From contig MEOQ01000026.1 in NCBI GenBank assembly GCA_001769275.1, forward strand, positions 23,431 through 87,430: 64,000 bases of DNA, in the 5' to 3' direction. Below the pieces are notes generated by a model. That model did not search any database, was not told the origin of the DNA, and was given only the letters and a program-made list of their open reading frames with translations. Of the stretch, positions 34,474 to 42,971 are shown one piece after another; position 1 is the first letter of the stretch, and every line of letters starts with the position of its first letter. The translations under genes and the position numbers were made by a program. Source of the DNA: Bacteroidetes bacterium GWF2_43_63 (lineage in GTDB: Bacteria > Bacteroidota > Bacteroidia > Bacteroidales > DTU049).

Positions 34474-35622
34474 TTACAACCTGAACATCCGGCCGATGTT
34501 AAAACTCAGATCGGTAAAAATCAGCTTCGGATTTCCGTTGCGTTCGATATGAAAAATGGCTTCATCAATACTGGTGCGGAAAAAATCGAGATTATCCTTG
34601 TGTACGTAAGCCGCGAATTTGCTGAAGAATTTTTCGTCCTCAGGATTATAGAATTTGATCTTTTTCAGATCGGCGCCCAATTGAAAAGTATTGGTCAGTT
34701 TTCGCGCACTCTCTGCAAAAATATGTTTCTGTTTCTCGCGTCCCAATGTGGAGAATTCGGCCGACATTTCAAAAATAGCTTTACCATTCAGCGCAAAACA
34801 AGTCCTCATCCAATTGCGGAAAAAATCAGAAACCATAATCATTTCATCGCGATTCTGCAAATAATCAAACGCTTTTTCCAGATTTCCTTCACTATTATAG
34901 ATGGCATCGAAAATATCATTTTCGGGACGGTCGCTAAAATGTTCGCGCAAAAAACCATAACTCTGTTGCGATGTTGGAGCTTCGATTCGCGTTGTCTGAA
35001 CGCGTGAAAGGATAGTCGGCAAAATCAGATCGTGGTTTTCGGCAATAAGCAAAAACAAAGTGTTGTCAGATGGCTCCTCAAGTGTTTTGAGGATTTTTGG
35101 AGCTGCATTATACTGGATTTTTTCAACCATCCAGACAATAATCACCTTGATTTTTGCCTCATGATTCTTATATTGCAGTCTTCCGATAATATCATTGATG
35201 TCATCAACAGAAATGAGACCCTGTTTGTTTTCAACCTGTATGTGCTCATACCAGGAATTCAAATTTACAATGCCCGACTTGTTTTTGACAAAGGAACGCC
35301 AATCGGCCATGTAGTCGCGACTCAGTTCTCTTTTGTCTGCTTTCACTACCGGAAAAAGGAAATGCAGATCAGGGTGCTCCATCGATGCAAAACGCCTGCA
35401 CGATGAACATTCGCCACAACTATCTGCTTTCAGGCCATCCGCGTCATCAAAATATTTCCGGTCAGTACAGTTCAGAAACTGGGCAAAAGCTAAGGCAACC
35501 ATAAGTTTCCCGCTACCCGGAGGGCCAATAAACATCTGCGCATGGGCAATCCGCTGCTCTTCAGCTGATGTAATCAGCTTGTTGAGCACCTTAATATTGC
35601 CTGGTATATCTCTGAAAAGCAT
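34474..35622 (-). CDS. holB: DNA polymerase III subunit delta'
   Basis: From the ATG at 35622 the product is 382 residues (MLFRDIPGN...); a longer in-frame reading to 35802 adds 60 residues without family likeness. It has the clamp-loader AAA+ layout: GPPGSGKLMVALAFAQFL near residue 33, a four-Cys zinc site in DSCGECSSCRRF, KIIVVWMVEKI-like Walker B strand region (KVIIVWMVEKIQYNAAPKIL), sensor 1 LFLLIAENHDLILPTILSR. The P-loop ends GKL rather than GKS/T, as expected for a non-hydrolysing delta'. It is part of the complex that loads the sliding clamp. Its 3' side faces the repeat region. Confidence 0.9.
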   Translation of the reverse strand: MLFRDIPGNIKVLNKLITSAEEQRIAHAQMFIGPPGSGKLMVALAFAQFLNCTDRKYFDDADGLKADSCGECSSCRRFASMEHPDLHFLFPVVKADKRELSRDYMADWRSFVKNKSGIVNLNSWYEHIQVENKQGLISVDDINDIIGRLQYKNHEAKIKVIIVWMVEKIQYNAAPKILKTLEEPSDNTLFLLIAENHDLILPTILSRVQTTRIEAPTSQQSYGFLREHFSDRPENDIFDAIYNSEGNLEKAFDYLQNRDEMIMVSDFFRNWMRTCFALNGKAIFEMSAEFSTLGREKQKHIFAESARKLTNTFQLGADLKKIKFYNPEDEKFFSKFAAYVHKDNLDFFRTSIDEAIFHIERNGNPKLIFTDLSFNIGRMFRL

Positions 35623-35673
35623 TCGGAAATTTTTTACGAAAATACGGCAAAAAAAATTATTTTCATTAAAAAA

Positions 35674-35681
35674 TACATTTG
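35674..35681 (+). promoter_or_regulatory. Possible -7 box (TACATTTG) for a small RNA
   Basis: TACATTTG matches TAnnTTTG on the plus strand about 110 bases before a strong plus-strand terminator, with no coding gene between. Short motif, so uncertain. Confidence 0.35.
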
Positions 35682-35685
35682 GTAA

Positions 35686-35818
35686 AATATCCGCATGCCA
35701 AAAGGCGTTATCAATAACAGAGTGAGTTCCAAAAACTGTTCTTTTCAAAATCCTTTTGTTTGGATAGCTCTCATGGTGGGTAATGTGATGCCCGGGGAAC
35801 AACCCCGGGCATTTTTTA
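35686..35818 (+). ncRNA. Candidate small RNA of about 130 nt
   Basis: The 310 bases between holB and the peptidase gene hold a possible -7 box at 35674-35681 and, on the plus strand, a strong terminator (ATGCCCGGGG and CCCCGGGCAT around AACAA, 35788-35812, then T6). No plus-strand gene lies upstream to need it. A transcript of about 130 nt would result. A 51-codon frame (35695-35850) runs through the hairpin and looks non-coding. The peptidase gene has its own -7 box further on. Confidence 0.4.
35788..35818 (+). terminator. Strong plus-strand terminator without an upstream gene
   Basis: A 10-bp perfect stem (ATGCCCGGGG/CCCCGGGCAT) with a 5-base loop followed by TTTTTT. The reverse direction lacks a T-run, so it is plus-strand specific. 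Confidence 0.85.
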
Positions 35819-35905
35819 TTGCCGGATTGGTCGGCACAATCGGTAGTTAAGTATATATTTAAGGGTGATTTGCGGTTTTAACAATAGCCGCCCATTAAAA
35901 TATTC

Positions 35906-35913
35906 TATTTTTG
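35906..35913 (+). promoter_or_regulatory. -7 box (TATTTTTG) for the C1 peptidase gene
   Basis: TATTTTTG lies 19 bases before the ATG at 35933. Confidence 0.5.
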
Positions 35914-35932
35914 TAACAATAAATAAACCGTC

Positions 35933-37114
35933 ATGAGAAAAATTTTTCTTTTAAGCTGGTTGTTCATCTTCGTTTTTGCAACAACCTCTGTAGCCCAGGA
36001 TGAAGGGTATACATTCACCGACACCAAAACCGTAAAAGCAACTTCGGTAAAGGATCAGTACAGATCGGGCACCTGCTGGAGCTTTTCGGCGCTGGGTTTT
36101 TACGAAGCTGAACTGCTCCGTCTTGGTAAAGGAGATTTTGATCTTTCCGAAGCTTTTGTGATTCGTCACTCTTATATTGACAAAGCTGAACGCTATCTTC
36201 GTTTCCGCGGAGCACTGAATTTCGGCGGGGGCGGCGCTTTTCACGATGTTACGAATGTCATGAAAACCTATGGAATGGTTCCGGAAGCTGCTTACAAAGG
36301 ATTAAACTATGGAACAGATAAATTCGACCACAGCGAACTCGATGCCGTGCTCAAAGGTTACATGGATGCCATTGTGAAGAATGAATCTGCCACACCTACT
36401 ACCGCATGGAAAGCCGGCTTCATTGCTATTCTCGATGCTTATCTCGGACCAGAACCTACTGAATTCGAATACAACGGAAAGAAATATACGCCAAAATCTT
36501 TTCAGGAAATGCTGGGCTTGAATTTCGATGATTATATCGAGGTTTCTTCTTTTACGCACCATCCTTTCTATGAAGAATTTGTTCTTGAAGTTCCCGACAA
36601 CTGGAGCCACGATATGTCATGGAATATTCAGATGAACGAACTTACTGAAATAATAGAGTATTCTATCAACAACGGATACACCGTAGCGTGGGCAAGCGAT
36701 GTTTCGGAAAAAGGCTTCAGCTGGACCAATGGGGTTGCTGTTGTTCCGGATGCAAAACGCGATGACCTTTCAGGTACTGAGCGCGAAAAATGGGAAAAGC
36801 TTACTACAAAAGAAAAATCAGCTCAGCTTTATTCATTCGAGAAACCAATGAAAGAAATTGAAGTTACCCAGGAAATGCGTCAGAATGAATTTAATAATTT
36901 CAAAACCACCGACGATCACGGAATGCTGCTCACTGGCATTGCCAAAGATCAGAACGGAACCGTATATTTCAAAGTAAAAAACAGCTGGGACGCAGTTGGA
37001 AAATACGAGGGGTATTTTTACGTTTCCAAAGCATTTGTTATGCTGAAAACCACTGATATGCTCATTCACAAAAAGGGTGTACCGCCAGCTATTCTGAAAA
37101 AGCTGAAACTGTAA
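35933..37114 (+). CDS. Secreted papain-fold aminopeptidase (bleomycin hydrolase/PepC family, C1B)
   Basis: The 393-residue protein has the C1B catalytic residues: QYRSGTCWSF with the nucleophile Cys48, the His of DDHGMLL (His329) and the Asn of KVKNSWD (Asn350). The N-terminus is a signal peptide (cleavage near VAQD, residue 22), so unlike the cytosolic bleomycin hydrolases and PepC it should be exported. The family forms hexameric barrels and acts as aminopeptidases. The mature chain is shorter than typical PepC (about 440-450). It is monocistronic, with a -7 box and a strong terminator. Confidence 0.9.
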   Translation: MRKIFLLSWLFIFVFATTSVAQDEGYTFTDTKTVKATSVKDQYRSGTCWSFSALGFYEAELLRLGKGDFDLSEAFVIRHSYIDKAERYLRFRGALNFGGGGAFHDVTNVMKTYGMVPEAAYKGLNYGTDKFDHSELDAVLKGYMDAIVKNESATPTTAWKAGFIAILDAYLGPEPTEFEYNGKKYTPKSFQEMLGLNFDDYIEVSSFTHHPFYEEFVLEVPDNWSHDMSWNIQMNELTEIIEYSINNGYTVAWASDVSEKGFSWTNGVAVVPDAKRDDLSGTEREKWEKLTTKEKSAQLYSFEKPMKEIEVTQEMRQNEFNNFKTTDDHGMLLTGIAKDQNGTVYFKVKNSWDAVGKYEGYFYVSKAFVMLKTTDMLIHKKGVPPAILKKLKL

Positions 37115-37133
37115 TAGATTAATTTCAAAATAC

Positions 37134-37162
37134 AACCGGCCAGCGATCTTGGCCGGTTTTTT
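37134..37162 (+). terminator. Terminator of the C1 peptidase gene
   Basis: AACCGGCCA pairs with TGGCCGGTT around GCGATCT, followed by a T-run, 20 bases after the stop at 37114. Confidence 0.9.
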
Positions 37163-37264
37163 ATTGCCGAAAAATTTGGCCTACCCTATATTTTCATGAC
37201 AAGCATCAATAAAAAACATTCCAACTTTCAAATGAATATTTCTCCTGAGCACTTTTTTTAATAT

Positions 37265-37272
37265 TATTTTTG
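37265..37272 (+). promoter_or_regulatory. -7 box (TATTTTTG) for the saccharopine dehydrogenase-like gene
   Basis: TATTTTTG lies 18 bases before the ATG at 37291. Confidence 0.5.
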
Positions 37273-37290
37273 CGCATAGATTAAAATGAC

Positions 37291-38625
37291 ATGAAAAACA
37301 TACTCATTCTCGGAGCCGGTCTTTCGGCATCAACACTCATAAGATATCTTCTGCAAAAAAGCGAAGAGCATCAGTGGACTGTTACTGTTGCCGACAGGGA
37401 TCTGGCTACTGCAAAAAGAAAAACCGACGGTTACAAAAACGGAAAAGCAGTTTCATTCGACATAGCTGATGAAGCCGAACTTGCAACCCTGATAAAGGAA
37501 AATGACCTTATCGTAAGCATGATGCCAGCCTTTTTTCATCCGGTGGTGGCCAAACAATGCCTCAACTTTTCGAAGCATCTTTTCACAGCTTCGTATGTGT
37601 CGCCGGAAATGAAATCCTTCAATGAAGAAGCTACGGCAAAAAACCTGATATTCTTTAATGAATGCGGCGTTGACCCGGGCATCGATCATATGTCGGCTAT
37701 GAAAGTGATTGATGAAATCCGTGCAAATGGCGGAAAAATTACCGGATTTGAGTCAAACTGTGGCGGTCTGATCGCACCGGAATTTGATACCAATCCATGG
37801 AATTACAAATTCACCTGGAACGCACGAAACGTAATTCTTGCCGGACAAGCCGGAGCACGCTTCCTGCATAATGGGAAATATAAATACATCCCCTACACTC
37901 GGCTCTACGAACGCATTGACAAAACATCCGTTTTAAACTTCGGCGAATTTGAAATTTATGCAAACCGCGATTCGCTGAGTTATAAAGAAGTGTACGGCCT
38001 CGAAGATGTTCAAACCATTGTACGCGGGACCATGCGCCGTCCGGGATATTGTACTGCATGGAATTGTTTTGTGCAACTCGGAGTCTGCGACGACACCTAC
38101 GAATTGGAAAATCCGGAAAAGCTCACCTATCGCAGCTTTATTGAATCATTTCTTCCTGAAAAACATGGGGTCAGTGTTGAAGATAATTTCTGCCAGTATC
38201 TGAATATTGACAGGAATGGTGACATATTCAAAAAAATGGAATGGCTGGGATTGTTCACGGAAACTCCTGTAGGAGCCGGTTTCAAAACGCCTGCTCAAAT
38301 TCTGCAAAGCATTATAGAGCCGAAATGGCAGCTCGAAAAAAACGATCTCGATCTTCTCGTAATACAACATACATTTGACTATGAGCTGAACGGAAAGAAA
38401 TTCCGCCGCATGTCATCGATGGGAATCATTGGCACCGACACCGTTCACACAGCAATGTCAATCACTGTTGGAACACCTTTGGCCATTGCTATTGAATTAT
38501 TCCTTACCGGAAAAATTACCGGTAAAGGTGTACAGATTCCGGTAAAACCTGAATACTACAATCCAATTCTTGATGGGCTGAAACCGTTTGGTGTCGAGTT
38601 CTTCGAAGAAGAGCAAGAGATTTGA
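37291..38625 (+). CDS. Saccharopine dehydrogenase-family oxidoreductase
   Basis: This 444-residue protein has an N-terminal Rossmann domain (LILGAGLSASTLIRYL, the Gly-rich loop at about 8-12) and the family's NECGVDPGIDHMSAMKVID and GFESNCGGLIAPEFDTNPWNYK segments. Its C-terminal region ends with SSMGIIGTDTVHTAMSITVGTPLAIA. It resembles LYS9/LKR-SDH type enzymes that oxidise saccharopine to glutamate and aminoadipate semialdehyde in lysine breakdown. Relatives also act on carboxynorspermidine, but the length and motifs favour the saccharopine form. Monocistronic with its own -7 box; a lysine-ketoglutarate reductase partner is not nearby. Confidence 0.88.
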   Translation: MKNILILGAGLSASTLIRYLLQKSEEHQWTVTVADRDLATAKRKTDGYKNGKAVSFDIADEAELATLIKENDLIVSMMPAFFHPVVAKQCLNFSKHLFTASYVSPEMKSFNEEATAKNLIFFNECGVDPGIDHMSAMKVIDEIRANGGKITGFESNCGGLIAPEFDTNPWNYKFTWNARNVILAGQAGARFLHNGKYKYIPYTRLYERIDKTSVLNFGEFEIYANRDSLSYKEVYGLEDVQTIVRGTMRRPGYCTAWNCFVQLGVCDDTYELENPEKLTYRSFIESFLPEKHGVSVEDNFCQYLNIDRNGDIFKKMEWLGLFTETPVGAGFKTPAQILQSIIEPKWQLEKNDLDLLVIQHTFDYELNGKKFRRMSSMGIIGTDTVHTAMSITVGTPLAIAIELFLTGKITGKGVQIPVKPEYYNPILDGLKPFGVEFFEEEQEI

Positions 38626-39208
38626 GATATCAGATATTTGAATTTAGATTTTTGAAGTAAGTATAGCCCTACGAAAGAGTTTGTTGGGCTACATCAATAA
38701 TTACGATTGAGCTATGCCCAAAGCAAAGCTGCTTGTTTCTTCACTGCAAATGTCACAACTACTTTAATAATTGAAAATCAACAGAAGCAAGTTTGAGTTC
38801 CCGGGCAAGCCTTAATCAGCTTCGAAAGGCAAATACTGCGCGACCCGGGATCTCATTCTATACTGCAGACTTCTTCTGCTAATTTACGCTGTCTCCTTCG
38901 ATACACCGCAAGCAGATATCTCGCAAAGAGCTACGAGTGCGGCACTCAGGATGACAGCAACTAAAAGTGTAATTTTTTATTTAGGTTGGAAAACGCGTTT
39001 TGCTGGTGCTTGTCGCGTAATGTCAGCATGACTGCACGCGGGTCTCAGGAAGACAGCGGAGACGCTGGGCGTAATCCCGATTAGAAAATCTGCGTGACCT
39101 TGACTTCAATCTTGACCTCTATCTTAACCTTAACCTGGGCGCGCGGCTCCTGCTTGCAGCAGCTTGCCACGTTTTACATGGTTTTACGTTGACGCGTGCC
39201 CACTTATT
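38626..39208. other. 583-base gene-free stretch with degenerate repeat words
   Basis: I find no gene or RNA. The first 35 bases are AT-rich words (GATATCAGATATTTGAATTT) like those after 22040. Further on are GC-richer fragments such as CTCCTTCGATACACCGC followed by CACTCAGGATGACAG and GTCTCAGGAAGACAGCGG, which look like decayed copies of an intergenic repeat. Near the end is a pyrimidine-rich run of CTTGACTTCAATCTTGACC-like units. The composition differs from the flanking genes. Confidence 0.5.
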
Positions 39209-40843
39209 CTACTCCGCAAACTTCCGCAAATAGGCAGTCAAATCGGAAGCAATATCAAGCTTTAGTTTTTTTGAAAGCCGGTTCTTTTTTATTTTAATTG
39301 AGGCCTCCGAAATGCCCATCACATGCGCGATTTCCTTATTGCTGAGATTAATCAGAATATAAGCGCAGAGTTTTTGTTCGCCCTGTGTAACGTCGGGATG
39401 GGTTTCGGAAAGTATTTTAAAAAAACCGGGATAGACCTGTTCAAAATGATAGAAATAATTGTTCCAGACAGCTTCATCGCCTGCATTCATGCGGATAATG
39501 CTCTGTATTTTTTTAAGATTTGCCGAACCAGCAACTTCAGCATTTGTATCAATTAAAAGACTCACATTCTTATCAATTTCCTGCAGCGTTTCATTTTTTG
39601 TAACAATATGCATGGTCATCGATGTGAGTTGTCGCTCTTTGGTTTGCAGATCGTTGGTCAGTTTTTCATGTTCAAGTTGAGCAATGATGGCCTTACTTTC
39701 AAGCTCGTCAGCCAGTCTTCTTTTTTCGCTTTCGGCCAGTGCATGTTTCTGATCAAGCATTCGGGTACGATTGCGAAAATAGATAAAAAGCAGAACAAAA
39801 AAGATCAAAGCTACTGCAATAATGGCAATTATAAGCCACTGAACACGGCTCTGGAGCTTCATCTGCCGGTCGAGCAACAGTTTTTCCTTTTGCCATTTAT
39901 TCTGCTGCATCGATAAAATGAAATCGGCGAAATCACCTTCAGTTGTTTGAGCTTCGATTTTTTCGGTGATGTCCTTGTACTTTTTCAAATACTCGTAGGC
40001 TTGTGTAATTTCGCCCTGCGATTCAAAATAATCAGAATACAATTTATAAATCTCAGGAAGCTGCGCCGAAGCACCACTTGACATGGCAAATCCGAGCGCA
40101 GAATCAAGACAAAGAGCTGCGTAATCATAATCTGAATTCCGCAGTAATGTTCTGCCAAGATTCGTATAAGTGAGTGATAGCTGCGATTCCGGGATGCTGT
40201 CTTTAAACAGAATTGATTCTTTATAATAATAAACAGCGCTGTCGGTCTGGCCTGAGTTTTCGAAAATAACACCTATGTTATTGAATGCCGTTGCTATTCC
40301 CACTTCGTAATCATTACGCACTGCAATACCGAGCGCTTCGCGATGCAACGACATTGCAGTATCGTACATCTGAAGCTTTTCATATAACGAACCAATATTG
40401 TTTTTAAGATCAACAATGTTTCTGAATTTATTGTCTCTGGTCTGAATTTTCAACGATTGATTAAAAAAGAAAATACTGTAATGGTATTTGCTTATAGAGT
40501 ACGACACAACCCCCAGATTGTTGTATACAAGCGAGATTCCAATGGTATCATCCAACAGACGATAGTATTCAAGCGAGCGGATGAAACTCTGCAAAGCCAT
40601 GTCATTGACACCACGTGTAAATAAAACGATGCCCTGCAAATTGTAACATTCGGCCAGTCCTTTGTCGTAATTCAGATGCGTGCATTCATCAATGAGTATT
40701 TCAGCTTCGCGCAAAGCCTGTAAGGGCTCTGAATTGGTCTTTTCGCGCGCAGAAAGTATGCGTTTATCAATGTCATCGTGTTGCGCAAAAGTCAACACCG
40801 TAATAAACAAAAGAAAAATATGCAATAAGACTTTTTTCACCAT
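39209..40843 (-). CDS. Membrane-anchored TPR protein with cytoplasmic LuxR-like HTH regulator domain
   Basis: The 544-residue protein starts with a signal peptide (cleavage near TFAQ, residue 21), then about six TPR units in the periplasm (for example YNNLGVVSYSISKYHYSIFF, AFNNIGVIFENSGQTDSAV). A membrane segment lies at about 335-355 (VQWLIIAIIAVALIFFVLLFIYF), then a coiled coil (about 360-420) and a C-terminal helix-turn-helix (LINLSNKEIAHVMGISEASI). This is a Bacteroidota one-piece regulator type in which a periplasmic TPR sensor is joined to a DNA-binding domain held at the membrane. No target gene is visible; the dppC-like gene upstream is on the same strand, ending 6 bases before it, so they may be co-transcribed. 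Confidence 0.85.
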   Translation of the reverse strand: MVKKVLLHIFLLFITVLTFAQHDDIDKRILSAREKTNSEPLQALREAEILIDECTHLNYDKGLAECYNLQGIVLFTRGVNDMALQSFIRSLEYYRLLDDTIGISLVYNNLGVVSYSISKYHYSIFFFNQSLKIQTRDNKFRNIVDLKNNIGSLYEKLQMYDTAMSLHREALGIAVRNDYEVGIATAFNNIGVIFENSGQTDSAVYYYKESILFKDSIPESQLSLTYTNLGRTLLRNSDYDYAALCLDSALGFAMSSGASAQLPEIYKLYSDYFESQGEITQAYEYLKKYKDITEKIEAQTTEGDFADFILSMQQNKWQKEKLLLDRQMKLQSRVQWLIIAIIAVALIFFVLLFIYFRNRTRMLDQKHALAESEKRRLADELESKAIIAQLEHEKLTNDLQTKERQLTSMTMHIVTKNETLQEIDKNVSLLIDTNAEVAGSANLKKIQSIIRMNAGDEAVWNNYFYHFEQVYPGFFKILSETHPDVTQGEQKLCAYILINLSNKEIAHVMGISEASIKIKKNRLSKKLKLDIASDLTAYLRKFAE

Positions 40844-40849
40844 TCAAAA

Positions 40850-41974
40850 TTATGCATTTTTCACATCCAGATTGTCACGTAATTCATTCCCAATAATCAT
40901 AAACGCCATTACCGCCAGAACTATTGCCAAACCGGGCAACAATGCAAGGTAAGCGCTATCGAGCACCAAATGACTATAGTATTCTTTCACCATTCCACCC
41001 CAGGTTGCTACCGGTGGTTGGACTCCAATTCCAAGAAAACTGAGCCCGGCCTCAGTCATAATCGCCGATGAAAACGAAGATGCAGCCAGCACAATCACTG
41101 GTCCACGAATGCCCGGCAATATATGACGAAAAATTATTTTCCTTTTTCTTATTCCAAGTGCTGTTGCGGCTTCTATGTAATCACGTTCTTTGATCGACAT
41201 CACCTGACCACGCACAACACGCGCAATATCGACCCAGAATGTAACTCCAATGGCAACAAAAATCTGCCAGAAACCTTTGCCCAATGCGAATGTAACAGCA
41301 ATCACAAGCAGAATCGTCGGCAGCGACCACACAACACTGAAAAGCCAGACTAAAAAGCGATCGATAATTCCGCCATAAAATCCGGCAATGGCTCCAAGCG
41401 TAATTCCAATAATTAATGCTATGAAAACCGCAACCAGACCAACGGTAATGCTAACGCGCGATCCCAGAACAATGCGACTCAAATAGTCGCGTCCGAAACG
41501 ATCGGTGCCAAGTAAGAATTTCTTTTTAACAATCATGTTGGAGACAATAAACTTCTCCAGCTCAATTCCTGAAGCCACCGCCAAATCGCCGTTCTGAGCC
41601 GTCCACGCATTTTGCAGCTGCCGGCAGTCATAAACTTCAGTCAACCCTTCGTTTGGATTCAGACCTGTGTAGGTTTCGATGTACAAACTATCTTTTCTGA
41701 AATAATAGCTAAAAATGGCTTTGCTGCTCACCGACATAGGTTCGCCCCCAAGCAGCTTTTCCAAGAAAGAAACTTTTTCTGCCGCCGGCATTGGAATTTC
41801 AAGGAACTTACATTCGAAACCCGGCTTCTGCAAAGCAATTTCAACATGCTGGCTATTAGCGTTGCTTGTTGCATCGGGAATAATGAAATAGCCAAATACC
41901 GCAACCAGAGCCATCAGAACGATGTAGCTCAATGCGATGTAGCCCAGAATAGTTTTGATTAACTTGCGTTTCAT
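40850..41974 (-). CDS. DppC/OppC-like ABC transporter permease
   Basis: Start chosen at the ATG at 41974 (374 residues) because a -7 box lies at 41993-42000; a longer reading to 42067 would span the promoter. After a first membrane segment, about 120 residues of presumably periplasmic sequence (40-170) lead to LLGTDRFGRDYLSRIVLGSR and five more segments. The ABC permease EAA loop is EAATALGIRKRKIIFRHILPG. Such permeases import oligopeptides or nickel with a DppB partner and two ATPases; none of these is adjacent. The periplasmic insertion is longer than in E. coli DppC but common in Bacteroidota. It is followed by the TPR-HTH regulator. Confidence 0.88.
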   Translation of the reverse strand: MKRKLIKTILGYIALSYIVLMALVAVFGYFIIPDATSNANSQHVEIALQKPGFECKFLEIPMPAAEKVSFLEKLLGGEPMSVSSKAIFSYYFRKDSLYIETYTGLNPNEGLTEVYDCRQLQNAWTAQNGDLAVASGIELEKFIVSNMIVKKKFLLGTDRFGRDYLSRIVLGSRVSITVGLVAVFIALIIGITLGAIAGFYGGIIDRFLVWLFSVVWSLPTILLVIAVTFALGKGFWQIFVAIGVTFWVDIARVVRGQVMSIKERDYIEAATALGIRKRKIIFRHILPGIRGPVIVLAASSFSSAIMTEAGLSFLGIGVQPPVATWGGMVKEYYSHLVLDSAYLALLPGLAIVLAVMAFMIIGNELRDNLDVKNA

Positions 41975-41992
41975 TATTTCAGATAACAATGA

Positions 41993-42000
41993 CAAAGATA
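41993..42000 (-). promoter_or_regulatory. -7 box (TATCTTTG) for the dppC-like gene
   Basis: The minus strand reads TATCTTTG 18 bases before the ATG at 41974 and so decides the start. Confidence 0.5.
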
Positions 42001-42106
42001 TATAATTCGTTATAACAGTAATAATTGGTTTTGAGTTCCCTTTATACTCCGAAATGGCTCTCCTCAATCATTATTTTTAGTACCTTTAACCCCATAAAAC
42101 CACATT

Positions 42107-42952
42107 ATGAAAACCCTGATAACATTCAGTCTCGTGGTGCTCAGCATGATCGTTTCGGCACAGGATATTCCTGTTGCAACAGCCGAGCAGTTCAACCGTT
42201 TCAAGGAAAGCACAACCTATCTTGTCAGATACGATGACCCATTCAGTTCGTTCGACAGCTACATGACAGAGGATATGGCGAAAGTCTGGAAAATCACACC
42301 CTACAAAATCATTTCTCCCGCTGAGTTTGAAACACTCAGTAAAGACAAAAAAAATTCGTTCATTTTCCTTTCCGAAATTTTCAAAGAAGAAGGTGATAAA
42401 ACCGCTACATGGAATCTGCTGAATATCACACTCGGATCTAATGCCGGAAGTGCCAATATGAATTCGATGCCCGACCTTGGCAGCGCGCCACTGAGCTATG
42501 TTTCGGAAGAAGACGACAACGAAACTGAATACCTGTATAAACTCGCCGGGATGCTTCGATTCTTTCAGTATTACATCAAATACAATATTGAAAATCCGGG
42601 GTCTGACATAAAAACTGTGGTAAAATCAAACAAATCGAAGATCGCCGGAAAAGAGCTATGGCTGCTTGAGAGCGACATGGCAGCGGACGTAAATACTACG
42701 GATAAAATCAGCAAATTCTATTCGGGCAGCGTGAAATTTGTGAGCCCCGAAGAAATACGTTCGGCCATACATGAAGGCAAAAGCAATGTTGTTTTTCTCC
42801 ACCAGATTGCACCCGGAAACAGCGGCGGAAAATGGTGCATGAAATTTCTGATTTCAGCAGCCGACGGCTGCCCGCTGTATTACGACATGACAACCATCGG
42901 CAGTGGAAAAGATGATGGATTTTCGTCAGCCGATTTCAAATCAATCAATTAA
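42107..42952 (+). CDS. Exported protein of unknown function
   Basis: This 281-residue protein has a signal peptide (MKTLITFSLVVLSMIVSAQD, cleavage near residue 18). The mature part is acidic and mixed alpha/beta, with a repeated-looking pair KVWKITPYKIISPAEFETL and SVKFVSPEEIRSAI followed in each case by a FIFL/VVFL strand, suggesting two related halves. I recognise no family. It lies 19 bases before ettA with no terminator between, so the two may be co-transcribed. A -7-like TACCTTTA (42081-42088) precedes it. Confidence 0.75.
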   Translation: MKTLITFSLVVLSMIVSAQDIPVATAEQFNRFKESTTYLVRYDDPFSSFDSYMTEDMAKVWKITPYKIISPAEFETLSKDKKNSFIFLSEIFKEEGDKTATWNLLNITLGSNAGSANMNSMPDLGSAPLSYVSEEDDNETEYLYKLAGMLRFFQYYIKYNIENPGSDIKTVVKSNKSKIAGKELWLLESDMAADVNTTDKISKFYSGSVKFVSPEEIRSAIHEGKSNVVFLHQIAPGNSGGKWCMKFLISAADGCPLYYDMTTIGSGKDDGFSSADFKSIN

Positions 42953-42971
42953 TTTTTCTCAGAATATTTTT

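Noticed and set aside
35695..35850. 51-codon plus-strand frame between holB and the C1 peptidase gene
   Set aside because: It reads straight through a strong intrinsic terminator hairpin and has no signal or recognisable motif; a small RNA is the better reading.
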